Below the pieces are notes generated by a model. That model saw nothing but the letters and a program-made list of their open reading frames with translations. It was not told the origin of the DNA and made no database searches. Positions 38,041-48,164 of a stretch of DNA of 64,000 nucleotides are shown piece after piece (the first letter of the stretch is position 1; each line of letters begins with the position of its first letter). Source of the stretch: Helochares maculicollis (lineage: Eukaryota > Arthropoda > Insecta > Coleoptera > Hydrophilidae); the NCBI GenBank assembly GCA_033557835.1, contig JAWQRO010000029.1, forward strand, positions 1 through 64,000, in the 5' to 3' direction. A program made the translations under genes and the position numbers.

Positions 38041-40180
38041 CAAATTGACAATTTAAAAAGCGTCATATTGAATACCTAAATCTAATAAATGTCTCTTTTA
38101 ATAGAAATGTGGCTTGCTGTAAGGAATTTAAATTTGCTGTCTTAAAAGCAAAATATTTCTTAATATTTCTGAATGATAAAAGCTTAAATTGAGGTTCTGA
38201 ATGTCTTTATGTCTCTAGATTTTATATTTTCTCCAAAGAAAAACCATTTGCATGTGATATTTGCCGTTTTAAAAATTATGAATAGAGTTATTACTACGAG
38301 TAAATTTACATTTTTTCTAAGAAAATAATTCATTTAGGTTTGTTTTTCGTAGAAACTTAATAATTTTCTTTATACATACATGGGCAGAGTCTTAGGATCG
38401 ACGTAAGTTCTAAGATGATCATGAACATCTCGGGATCGAAAAAATTCAAGCCCGAGATTTTGACAAACCTGCATGTTTTAAGTGCCCGTAAATCTATTTT
38501 GACCAATTTTGCCATGTTGCCTGTGTATGTATGTAAACACAATAGCGGTTAAATCATTTGAGGTAGATCATACATATAAAGTTTCAAGGCGAACAAACTA
38601 CAGGAAACTGACTTATTAATTAAAAATGTTGTTGCAATAATTGTAAACTTACAATTCTGTTGTCATGCAGTTAGGTATGAATAAACGTAGCTAAATGTAA
38701 ACTTAGCTACTACTGTCATGAAAATAAAAGCTTGGAGACTAATGCAAACCAATTCTGCCCACATTTTAAAGAGAAATTATAAATATAGCAAATTTATAAA
38801 ATTTGGATTCTAGAAAATTTACTTAGAGGTAATGGAAATAGTGCTATAAATTTAAAAATGCATAAATATGCATCAATCTTTATATTTGAATGTACAAAAT
38901 TGTAAACAAATACAACTGCTTGGGTTTCTGTTTTTTAAATATTGAACCAGAATTGCGGAACTAACTTTCTTTACCACCGTCCATAATTTCCACGTCATCT
39001 ACACATTTCGAAAATTTGCAAAATTTTTGTTTTCACCAAAAGCAACCGCAAAGTAATTGCTCGGAAAATTTATACAGAAACTTTTTTGGCGTCATAGTTC
39101 TCCTCTCTGCCGGTCTGTAAAAGAGAGTTGTAACGAAATTCCGCTATCTAAATTAAGCAAGTTGAAACGGGTCCGCTGAAAGAGACAGGGACCAACATTT
39201 CATTTACTGGTTTATGAAGACGCACGTACATTACATATTATAATGATATACAGCACGAGTTCGCCGAATAAGACTTTCAGGCGACTGCCGCTTTTGAAAT
39301 CGTCTCTCACACTCAAAGAAAAAGTGCAGGCGATATGTCAAGATATCAGTTTCTGTATTTCAACGTTAAACGCTGTGAAAATAATTCAAGACCCCTTCTC
39401 CATATAATTCATACTAAACGGTTATTCTCCTGTTGAATTTATTTATATATTTCGAACGTATCTTTCCTTTATATATATGTAGGATGGGTACTGAGTATAA
39501 TCGGAGGGTGCATTTGCAATTTTACTTTGACTTTGAGTAAGGCACCCGCTAAGAACAAACATTAAATTGATTAAAATCCACGTACAAGCCGACATTTTCA
39601 AGCGTCTCAAAGACACAAGCCGATGAAAGGACGTCCACTCCGAAGCTTAATTATTCTCAATGCTTAAAAGCTCAAACAAGAGAGGCGAAGCAAAAACACC
39701 TTCGTACATCAGCAGCGTAATAACAACGCTGGCGCAAACGAGATTCCCTCAATTTAAGTATACAGCAAATGTAAAAATGCACACACAAAGAAAGAGCGAA
39801 TGTAGAGAGATGAAGAGGATGTAGGAGTTTAAAGATTGCAGTACATTTTGCGTCGTTTTGTTTGAGATTTTATAGCGATATGTGGAAACAATGGGTCGAG
39901 AATAGACGGACAATGCTGAGGGACTCTTTTATCTATATTTTTAAAACGGCTACAAAAGAAAATCGCGCTTCTTTTCTATTTTCGATCTATGAAATATTTT
40001 TTGCTCTCGCTACGTCGGATTATAAAGCCCAAGATTTCTTTGTTCAACGTTTCTCTCTCTCACTACGTGGGATTATTTCATACTAATTTTTCTTCGGCGA
40101 ACTGTGTTAATTACAAAGTGGATGCAAGTCCTGCGCCGTGTCATTACTGTAAATTCCGTTTTTAGTAAATAATGAACCAC
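38041..40180. other. Unassigned AT-rich DNA
   Basis: No gene or repeat recognised. About 39060-39340 has slightly higher GC content. The frame at 39862-40086 plus (74 codons) has no known domain. Confidence 0.45.
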
Positions 40181-40184
40181 TTCG

Positions 40185-40480
40185 CGTTTTATTAATTAAG
40201 AAACGTTCGCTGTTTAAATAATTAATTAAGCTCATTAGAAAATTTAATATTAAAAATTAAACATTAATGCCGTTTCAACAATGGTGGGAAACACTTTAAA
40301 CTTCCGAGTTAACAAGTGCATACGGATTTACGTGACCCCCGGGGCCCCCACGTTGCCCCGCAGCCCCCCTCTCGCTAAGGTAGCGTCGCGCTGCCACGCC
40401 ACCGCGCACTCAAAGTTAAATGCAATGTATGCATCCAATTAATTAATGAGAGAGCCTCATTTGTTAATTTTAAATTGTTC
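40185..40480. promoter_or_regulatory. Candidate enhancer: TAAT-core cluster around a C-rich tract
   Basis: ATTAATTAAG occurs exactly twice (40191-40200 and 40221-40230), followed by CTCATTAG, ACATTAATG and, after the C-rich tract, CAATTAATTAATGAG near 40436-40450. TAAT/ATTA cores are typical homeodomain contacts. Between them lies a sharp GC block at 40334-40410 (GACCCCCGGGGCCCCCACG, then CCGCAGCCCCCCT, then GCGTCGCGCTGCCACGCC). There is no open frame. Such a mix in an AT-rich desert suggests a conserved regulatory element, but in AT-rich DNA TAAT cores also arise by chance, so this is a hypothesis. Confidence 0.3.
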
Positions 40481-41577
40481 TATGGAAGCACTTCGTCCCT
40501 CGGAAATCCTTTTAGAGTTGCAACATCACTGACGTGCCTTTGCAGTGGCGCGAAGGGACCTAGAAGAGCGTCGCTTCAGGACTTACCTCGTTGCACCTGA
40601 AGCAGAATATTCTATGCTGGAATGGTTTTAGCGGCATGCTGTGAAAACTGTTAGCTTTTCTGGGAAAAGCACTTCATAGTTTTCGGGTGAAATTCCTATT
40701 CTTTCATCTTTCTGTGCCTACATTACTGATATTATGTTTCGACGCAAGAAATGTTTAAAAGTTGGGCGAAAATCTGGCTTACGCATACATAAAAAATATG
40801 TGGTACATTGTAAGAGATATTTGATTACTTGGGCTATTCTTTGTATTGAAATATATTGCATTCAATTACATTCTAGAAAGTAATTTGATGTCTTAGTGAA
40901 CAAAAAACACTTAATAAAGTCATGACGTTCTTAATCACAGCTCCATAATGAACTTTCATTTAAACCATGTTTATATTCGTTTCTGCAGTGGATCCAGTTT
41001 TCTGTAATTAAACATAATTGGAATAAAATGGTGATTTCTTATACAAATGTTTCTAGGATATCTGGCTAAGATTCAGAATAATCAATTTCATTTTACTGCA
41101 GAATATATTTAACACTTTTTGATTGGATTAGAAAATTAAACCACTGGCGATGTCTGATTTACACATCGTTCGTAATTTTTTCTAAGTCTGACTACTGTAC
41201 AACTAAATCTTAAATTTTAGTATTTTCAGAAAACTTGTTCCCAGTTAATGCTTTCTTGAGTTTAAAGTTTTAAGTTTTCTTGTCCACAAGAGGTACTAAA
41301 CTATCATATTCATATAAACTTCTACAGCAGTGTAAAGTTTCCGCTTATTTAGATTGTTATTTCTGCTGAATTTAGTCTACCCATTAAGCTCAAGTGAAAA
41401 GCTTCAGAACTTTAGTAAACGAAGCTTCTAAGGTTCTTTCTCATGAAATAACTCAGTCTTAATCGTGTAGGAAAAATGACTAGTAAATTCTTTTCTCGTC
41501 ATGAAACCATAGTAGTAGTATATTTTTATGCTGTCAAAAGCCTGCGAAAGTAGACTAGTCACGAAACAAAAACGTTG

Positions 41578-41754
41578 TAGCTTCGCTTACTCGGAATGCA
41601 TTAAGGAATAGACATAAAAAATATATATATACGATAAAACCTAATATCTTGAAATCACGAAAGTTTAGATGAATGATGTTTTAAGCCTGCTCTTTCTTTA
41701 ATGCATTGAAGCCCTATAGGATATGAGCGAGCGAATGCCGAGTAAGCGAAGCTT
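41578..41754 (+). mobile_element. Foldback-like element, short copy
   Basis: Left end TAGCTTCGCTTACTCGGAAT; right end ATGAGCGAGCGAATGCCGAG then TAAGCGAAGCTT at 41754, inverted to the left end. The length is 177 bp. The middle shares ATAAAACCTAATAYC and CACGAAAG with the element at 43146, supporting common descent. One 20-bp unit remains in the right arm. Confidence 0.65.
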
Positions 41755-42607
41755 GTTAGATTTTTTGCCATATTTTTACACTTTTTTGGTTAAGTTATCA
41801 TGGTAGAAGGGAATTGATCATAAGTTTGTTTTTCTTAATTAAATAATAGCAGTACTTGTTGTCGCTATGAAAAGTCTAATAAAGTAGAATTGTCACTAAA
41901 GAAAGATGTATCTACGGTTACTACAGAATACCGTTCGTTTTAAATAATAAATTTGTTTAAAAATATCTCAAGAAAGCAGATTAAAATAGTGAACCAATAG
42001 ATCATATTAGTGAAGTTATCTAATCTACTACCTTTAATTATTTGACAATAGTCAAAGCTGCTTGTATTAAAGAAAAGAAGATAAAAAGCACGACTTGTTA
42101 GTTTTTTCATGAAAAATTATTATTGAAGGTTTCTCTTGTTTTCCTTAAGTCGATATAACTGTTCAGCTCTTAGTTACTCTATAAATTTTACACAAATTAT
42201 AGACTAACTTTGAAAAATATAATCTACCACCGTTAGAAAAATACTATTTGGCAAGAGTTTCTAAATTTTATTTCTGTAGACCTGAATATCAAGGAATTTT
42301 TTTTTAAACTTGTTCCTATTTAAATATTTTTTGAACGCATATAATTTTCAACAATTCTTATTCTTGAGGGATTCTCTACTTCCATTCATAATTAACTTCT
42401 TTAGTAATGTAAATCTTCTGCCTATTTTAATAGTAATTCCCTCTTTAGTCTCCTCATTAGACACCTTGAGCCTAAGATGCAGAACTTTAGAAACTAAGTT
42501 ACATATTCTTCAAATGAAATATAACTCTTCTATTGATGATAACAAAGTATTGTCTTTTTTGTTGCAAAAGCCCTGAGACTATAAGGTACTCATGAAACAA
42601 AGACGCT

Positions 42608-42665
42608 TAAGCTTCGCTTAGTCGGGATGAGCGAGCGAAGCGAGCAAATTCCTCGTGGAAGAAGA
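42608..42665 (+). repeat. Foldback-family left arm
   Basis: TAAGCTTCGCTTAGTCGGGA is followed by GAGCGAGCGAAGCGAGC and CCTCGTGGAAGAAG. This is a left-arm match, but with GAGCGAAGC in the orientation normally seen in right arms, so the arm may have been inverted or be a merger of both ends. No clear right partner. Confidence 0.5.
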
Positions 42666-42920
42666 TTTCGCTAAGGAAAATCCATGCTTTAAAATCAAAC
42701 AATAAACACGAATAAAATAATGAAACAACATTTGTGAGGTTTTAATCAAATCATGTTCATGCTATATTGCATTCCCAGTCTTATTATATTCATGTTAACA
42801 AAATGTACATTTTTCACTGGTTTAAAATTATAAATGGTAGTCGTTTCAGGAAAACATCAGTATTGTCTGTTTGCTATCAAAAGCCAGAACTGTAAAAATA
42901 TTTACGTACTACCGATGTTG

Positions 42921-42942
42921 TAGCTTCGCTTACTCGGGATTA
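42921..42942 (+). repeat. Foldback-family terminus, isolated
   Basis: TAGCTTCGCTTACTCGGGAT matches the family terminus for 20 bp and then diverges at once. It is an orphan end. Confidence 0.55.
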
Positions 42943-43145
42943 CATAATAGAATAAATCTTTTTGAAGATATATAAAAAACGGCATAAAATAGTGCGTTAA
43001 CAGATATTACCACTATTGCTGTACGAGTACATTTTTATGTTATCAAAAGCCTGAAATTCCAGCATTTCCACGAGAAAACTGTTGTTGCTCTTTTTTGTTG
43101 TTGAGTAAAAGATAAAGTGTACACATAGAATAAAATAATCTAAAA

Positions 43146-43352
43146 AGCTTTGTTTAATTGGGATCCTTTTGCTCCGCTTGCCCATCTCTTTTGCACTGGG
43201 GGTGATTTAAGAAATCAACATGCCTTAAAATGACAAAACCTAATACCATTAAGTCGCGAAAGGTAACATAATTGTTAGGTTGTACGCGTGTTGATACGAT
43301 ACATTCGCGATCCACAAACGATGAGCGAGCGATGAAGGAAGCTTTTTGGATT
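43146..43352 (+). mobile_element. Foldback-like element, decayed copy
   Basis: The left end AAGCTTTGTTTAATTGGGAT is followed by TTGCTCCGCTTGCCCATCTC. The right end GATGAGCGAGCGATGAAGGA then AGCTT is inverted to it. The core shares GACAAAACCTAATACC and CGCGAAAG with the 41578 copy. Length about 207 bp. Confidence 0.55.
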
Positions 43353-44506
43353 ATATTATCTTATCCATACAGTTATTTTTAATTGATTAAATCTTAGTTT
43401 AAAGGCACGAATAGATAACTATTTTGCCGTAATTAGCCGATAGTAGCGTATTTTAATTGCAATGACCATCTGTTGAGGATAAAAATCAAACATTATATTT
43501 GTTGCAGTTTCTTTAATTTACATTTTAACACTTTTTTTAAGCCACGATAATTTTTGGCTGTATTCATTTTTTTAACCAAATATAACTTCTCAATAAACAA
43601 CTTCATTTATATTACTTCGGCATATACTTAAAAAGTTTTAGACTGATTTCGAAAATTAAATATTGTTATGCGATTGATGCCAATCGCAAAGCTCGTAAGG
43701 GATGCCAGTAGCGCTTTAATGATTTTAAATTGAGAGATGTAGCCTACATTGCTTACAGACTTTTCAATCTATGTAAAAAACTTCCAATAAATTCATAATT
43801 AATCTCCCGTAAGCCTGAATCTTCTGGTGAATTACAACACTTTCAGAAATTTCGCTGCGTTTATAATCTTGCTTGAATCTGCAAGATTTTTAGAGGTTCT
43901 AGGTCTTAAAGGGTACTTACTTGCACTTTTAAGCTAAGATTTCTACAGCAATATGGTTCTATTACTAACTTTACTTTTATTGTTTAATTAATTGATATTG
44001 CAGCTGCAGTTCTTTAATTTTGAGAAACAGTTCTGAATATTGAAAAGCAGATGTAGCCGTTTAGCAAATCAAATAAAATTTTGTTGAAAACATGATTTTT
44101 ACTTAACTTCTTCTGACAAAGTAGACATAATGCTGTGAAAATTTCTACTTATGAGAACTGCTATTATTCACTTATATAATATCGTGGTCATTGTACAAAT
44201 AAACATTGTACTGTACAAAAAAGACATTGCAGCCATAAAATCTTAGATCTGTATGTCCCCTTTTGGGACATGTAGAGGCAATAAAGATAAATGTCAACCA
44301 AACCTGTTTTAAAATAAAAGTAAGCTAGTCACTTATATTAAATTTTCTCATATAGTAGAAAACCACAAAGGTTCGTTTGCATGAAGTGAGGTTGCATTAG
44401 TGATTAAACTCACTTAAAAATATATTTACAAAATTTAATTAAAGCGCAAAACGACAACAGCTTAAAGTTTTTTGCATCTCCTTCCCTTAACGCTTTCCCT
44501 TTCTAT

Positions 44507-44541
44507 GAGGGATGAGTGAATCCCGAGTAAGCGAAGCGTAT
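44507..44541 (+). repeat. Foldback-family right end, isolated
   Basis: GAGGGATGAGTGAATCCCGA then GTAAGCGAAGCG is the family right terminus. No convincing left partner was found in the preceding 300 bp. Confidence 0.55.
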
Positions 44542-45859
44542 TAAATTTCTTTATCGTATATGTATCTCCCTATTTTGCATAGATTAAATCTTAGTCTAAT
44601 TAAGTGTGCTATTTTCAAATTATAATTACAAAAGGACGATCTTAGCAGCCATCTCAAGACTAAGCTTTTACGAAGTGGCAACTTTCAAAATCGAACGCTG
44701 CGCTCCAGAACTACTATATGCAAATCAAAACTAAGCAGAGAATTCCTCTCGATACTTCCATGTTGATCAAGTGTATAAATCAACGCAATTATGTTGGCTT
44801 TAGATCTAAATTAATAACTCAACTGCATTGGAGGGAATGCCAACCCGAAATCCAACAGGCAAATATGATATTCCTGAACAATAATTTTCCTACGTAACGC
44901 TCTTCAAATATTACACGGAGTTGACCGCACGAATGTGAGTCGCGGTGATACAATAAATCATCTCCGCAAACAAGCTTATTTGCATTCGGACACGATTTGG
45001 TTTATATATACATCCAAAGAATGTAGTCTGCAATGTTATCCCGTGCATTCGAAAGCCGATGGTGCATTCCCTAGCACGCACCATTGTTGTTAGGGAGAGG
45101 CCAGGAATCTGTCAGGGCGGCGTTACTCTGACAGCAAATCACAAGTAAAATGGGAAACTACACGATCTGGCGTTTATCCGGATTCCATAACTTATTTGTT
45201 CTATTCACTGGCAATATGTCGTAAATAAATATGACCGGGGAATTGCGGGGAACCCGCCCGTGCTGCTCGCAGAGACTTCACACTAGGAACATCCACATGC
45301 ACCGCGCGAGACAATAACACCAACTTCAACAGGCTTGGGAAGCCTTATAACAACAAAAGCATTGGGAGAAGCTACGAAATGAACTGAAATTCGTACTGCA
45401 TGCATTATGCATACACACCTATTTCGGGAGGGGTAGTTTGTAAATCGATGGTGATGTATAGGCGCTTTCGTTTGCAAAGTGCCTCTGCTGGAAATTGAAA
45501 TTGAAGGTAGTCATCATATATGGGAAATTAATTTGGATTCTTGATAATGAAATGTGTTTTACTCTTGGTTCTTTGTTGGGGGCAGCTAAAACTTAATCAT
45601 CTTGCTTAAACCTGTACAATATGGACTAAGAAAATGTTTGGGAATACGAAGTTTTAACTTATCAGAATAAAACATTGTGTTTGACCAACAATTTCCTACT
45701 GTATCTTTAATTTGGACATGCAATTTATTTGATATTATATATTTACTAATCATCATTTGTAGATTCTGCCATATTTGGAATTTGGCCCCCTCAAACTGCT
45801 TCCATTTTGGGCTATGTAGCATACCCTAATTATATTTTTATTACTTTATTTGTTAGCTG
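44542..45859. other. Noncoding stretch with GC-richer island at 45.04-45.33 kb
   Basis: No gene recognised. About 45040-45330 is GC-richer and holds GGTGCATTCCCTAGCACGCACC, GAATTGCGGGGAACCCGCC, and CTGTCAG (45109-45115) with its inverse CTGACAG (45128-45134). TGACAG is the core bound by TALE homeodomain proteins such as Meis/Homothorax. This is a candidate regulatory segment on sequence words alone. Confidence 0.3.
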
Positions 45860-46490
45860 ATGCCTCGACAAAGTTTAGTGTCTGAATCTTCGATAAAAAA
45901 GAGACGTTTGGCATCTTGAACAAATGAGAGAAGCCATTGAAGCTATAAATATAAAATTTTAGCAGACGTACTGACGAAAGGTGCGCCAGCAGGATCCATT
46001 TGAAAATGTTCATCCCTCTGGTTGGATCTAAACCAATTTGTTTAGTGAATAGTTCCACAATTTTATTTCAAAAACAAATTCTACGACTGTGTCTAAAGTA
46101 TTGCTAATTTTTGAGTACTTTTGAAGTTGGCCGGATAAAACCCCGTCTTTCATTTCATATAAATCAGAAACTGCAAACTACAGACAAGATTTTTATAGGC
46201 GATTTAAGGAGTCGCTACAGAGAAAACATTCGCAAGCATATGCTTCATTCTGAAAGAATACTGAAGGCTTACGACATTGCTGAGCTTTTTGGCCGCGCAT
46301 ATCTTTAGAGTAGTATAGGAGAAATTGTGATGAAAGTTTTTCATGCCACTGGCATTCAATCCACAAGTTTTTACTGAAGTTGATTTATTTACGTTAACAA
46401 TAAACAGAGATTAGCCAGCTCGCACTCTCTATTATCCATAAATGAGCTCTGATTCTGATCGGGGCGTTCCACCAGTAAGTGTAAGAGAGC
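45860..46490 (+). pseudogene. Pogo/Tigger-like (DDE, CENP-B-related) transposase relic
   Basis: A start-like MPRQSLVSES at 45860 is followed by the beginning of a psq/CENP-B-type helix-turn-helix (EQMREAIEAIN near 45915-45950). The text then jumps directly to the catalytic half: LADVLTKGAPAGSI near 45960-45998, ENVHPSGWI (family HPSGWI), FHNFISKTN, VSKVLLIFEY near 46090-46115, QKLQTTDKIFIGDLRSRY near 46165-46218, and YDIAELFGRAYL up to 46305, then a weaker ATGI and EVDLF tail. Most of the DNA-binding region and the part holding the first catalytic Asp are deleted. VLLIFEY replaces VLLILD, so the second acidic residue is Glu, while the TTD Asp, equivalent to the family PLD, remains. There are several in-frame stops and at least two frameshifts. 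It is clearly dead, and order and spacing of the motifs make the family firm. Confidence 0.88.
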
Positions 46491-47100
46491 AAAAAAAGTA
46501 CATTTGTTAAGCCACGAGACATTTACCTGATATTTTGCAGGAACTGCAAAACGAGTTGCTTACTTCTTTACCTTAACAAAATCAACCATTTAGAATCTTT
46601 GCACTCAAAAGAAAGTTGTGGACGTAGATGTGGACGCGGCCTTCGACATAGCTTTGATGATAGAAACGTGGCGTCAGTAGTTGTAATTCGAACCAAGGAA
46701 TTGGGATATTTAGCTATAGCTTAGACAATGGAGAAGTCATAGAAACCGACTGGTCAGAATGTGATAAAATTGTCGATATATCAATGGTACCTGTAAACTC
46801 AGATAGAATTTGTATATTTTTTGCAACAAGTTATCACAGCGGAAAACCTAGAAAAAATTGACAGAATGTCAGAGCTATAGCTTATGGGCTCATACCGAAT
46901 CTGTAGATTCTGAAACCGAATAGAGAATCTGCAATTTTTGTTGTTAAGTTCAACAAACTTAATATGGCTTCTAGTGTCTCATATAACCCTCACTTTATCC
47001 TGAATTGTTAATTTTGCATTGTGTGTGTGTGAATTTTAGGTATTCCATGTATGTCGTCTTTTTCATAAAAAATAAGCAATTATGTAAGAACAATTGTAAA
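46491..47100. other. Unassigned DNA between two transposon relics
   Basis: May contain the 3' untranslated part of the pogo-like relic, but no terminal repeat was found. A short GTGTGTGTGTG run at about 47021-47031 sits next to the mariner relic. Confidence 0.4.
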
Positions 47101-47105
47101 CATTT

Positions 47106-48024
47106 TTATCCAAAGTATTGGCTCTCGCTTTTTACACATTTTATCCACTCTCAGACAATTTATGGATACCATTCCAAAAGAAAGCTTCCATTGATATCCA
47201 TTCACCTAGCCATTTTTGTACATCCTGAAAGTCTTGAAGTGTTGCTTAGCCAATGCAGGACCTATCGAGGTGAAGAGGTGATAATCAGAAGGCGCCAGGT
47301 CTGGTGCATACGGCGGATGGGGTAGGAGTTCCCAGCCAAGCGAAGAAACCGGTTCTTTGACCAGTTTGGCTGAATGCGCAAGAGCGTTGTCATGCTGCAG
47401 AATGTTATCGATAGCGTACGGTATTAACTGTTTCGCTGAGTTTGAGAAGCTTGTAGTACACCCTTCTGATCCCACCACACACACACACAACATTGCCTTC
47501 CCAAAACGATCCGGGTTTGTACTCGATGTTGATGATTGTCCTGGCGTTACCCACGATTTCTTAAGTTTGGGATTCTCAGAATATATCCACTTTTCATCCC
47601 TAGTTACAACCCGATGCAAAAAACCCTTTTTTTGTGGCACAAATGCAACATTTCGCACACAGTTTTTTGTCTTTCCATCTGTCCAGTTTGTATAGAATCC
47701 ATTTTCCAATCCTTTGAATTTTCCCCTCAAGTGATCAAAAATGGCTTGCCGAATGAAATTCAACTGCTCTGCCATCATTTATTGTGTTTGTGTATCGTTT
47801 TTGTCCAATAATGCTGGTAATTCGTCATCTTCAAACTTTTTTGGTCGATTTTCACGTTCTTTGTCAATAACATTGAAATATCCACTTTTGAAACGTTGAA
47901 ACCAGCGTTCGCAAGTCTTGACAGTTGGAGCAAGATCGCCCTAAGTCTCTACAAGAATATTTTGAATGAGCAACACAATTATTACATGCCACAAATGCTC
48001 TTTACTTGGCTCAAAATTCGACAT
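47106..48024 (-). pseudogene. Mariner (DD34D) transposase relic, nearly full length
   Basis: A mariner transposase read on the minus strand. The start MSNFEPSKEHLWHV at 48024 matches the usual mariner N-terminus. It is followed by APTVKTCERWFQRFKSG, KFEDDELPALLD, MAEQLN, KKGFLHRVVTRDEKWIY with the first Asp at about 47581-47610, ILQHDNALAH (second Asp, 47371-47404), YAPDLAPSDYHLF (third Asp, about 47276-47312), WLGEWIS, and KCVKSESQYFG with a stop at 47106. All three Asp survive. The copy is nevertheless broken by a TAG after the VET residues, a TAA before MMAEQ, an internal deletion between MLCV and the second Asp region, and a frameshift before WLGEW. A CA/GT microsatellite (47473-47488) has formed inside the coding frame. 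It spans about 919 bp, against roughly 1.05 kb for intact relatives. The overlapping plus-strand frames are shadows. Confidence 0.9.
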
Positions 48025-48144
48025 GTTTAAAAAAGAAGTAAGCTACTAATTTGTAGTGGGCACTCTTGCTAAAAAAATGGCGCTTTAGGTTCCAAAGGTT
48101 ACTTCACTAGATTTTATGCGCCATTTCTTGACAACATAACGACA

Positions 48145-48164
48145 TTTTAAACTTGGGCACTATA
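48145..48164 (-). repeat. Candidate outer end of the mariner element
   Basis: Upstream of the transposase start, the minus strand reads TAGTGCCCAAGTTTAAAATG inward from about 48162, preceded by TA. The position, about 140 bp from the start codon, suits a mariner end. A weak partner, TAGTGTCTCA at 46972-46981, would be the other end but matches only in part. Confidence 0.35.

Larger units (their letters stand above)
40900..44540. repeat. Repeat field containing several foldback-family ends
   Basis: A block with TCAAAAGCC or GCAAAAGCC, then a CGAAACAAAAACGTTGTAG-like stretch, then AGCTTCGCTTACTCGG appears at about 41530-41597 and 42555-42628, and in part at 42880-42940 and 43040-43090 (TATCAAAAGCCTGAAA). 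Flanking text between blocks is also loosely shared, for example CAGAACTTTAGWAAC near 41406 and 42480. So the foldback-like ends sit inside a larger, diverged repeating unit. The longest frame (42310-42576) shows no known domain. Confidence 0.5.

Noticed and set aside
47005..47811. Three plus-strand frames over the mariner relic
   Set aside because: They are antisense shadows of the minus-strand transposase.
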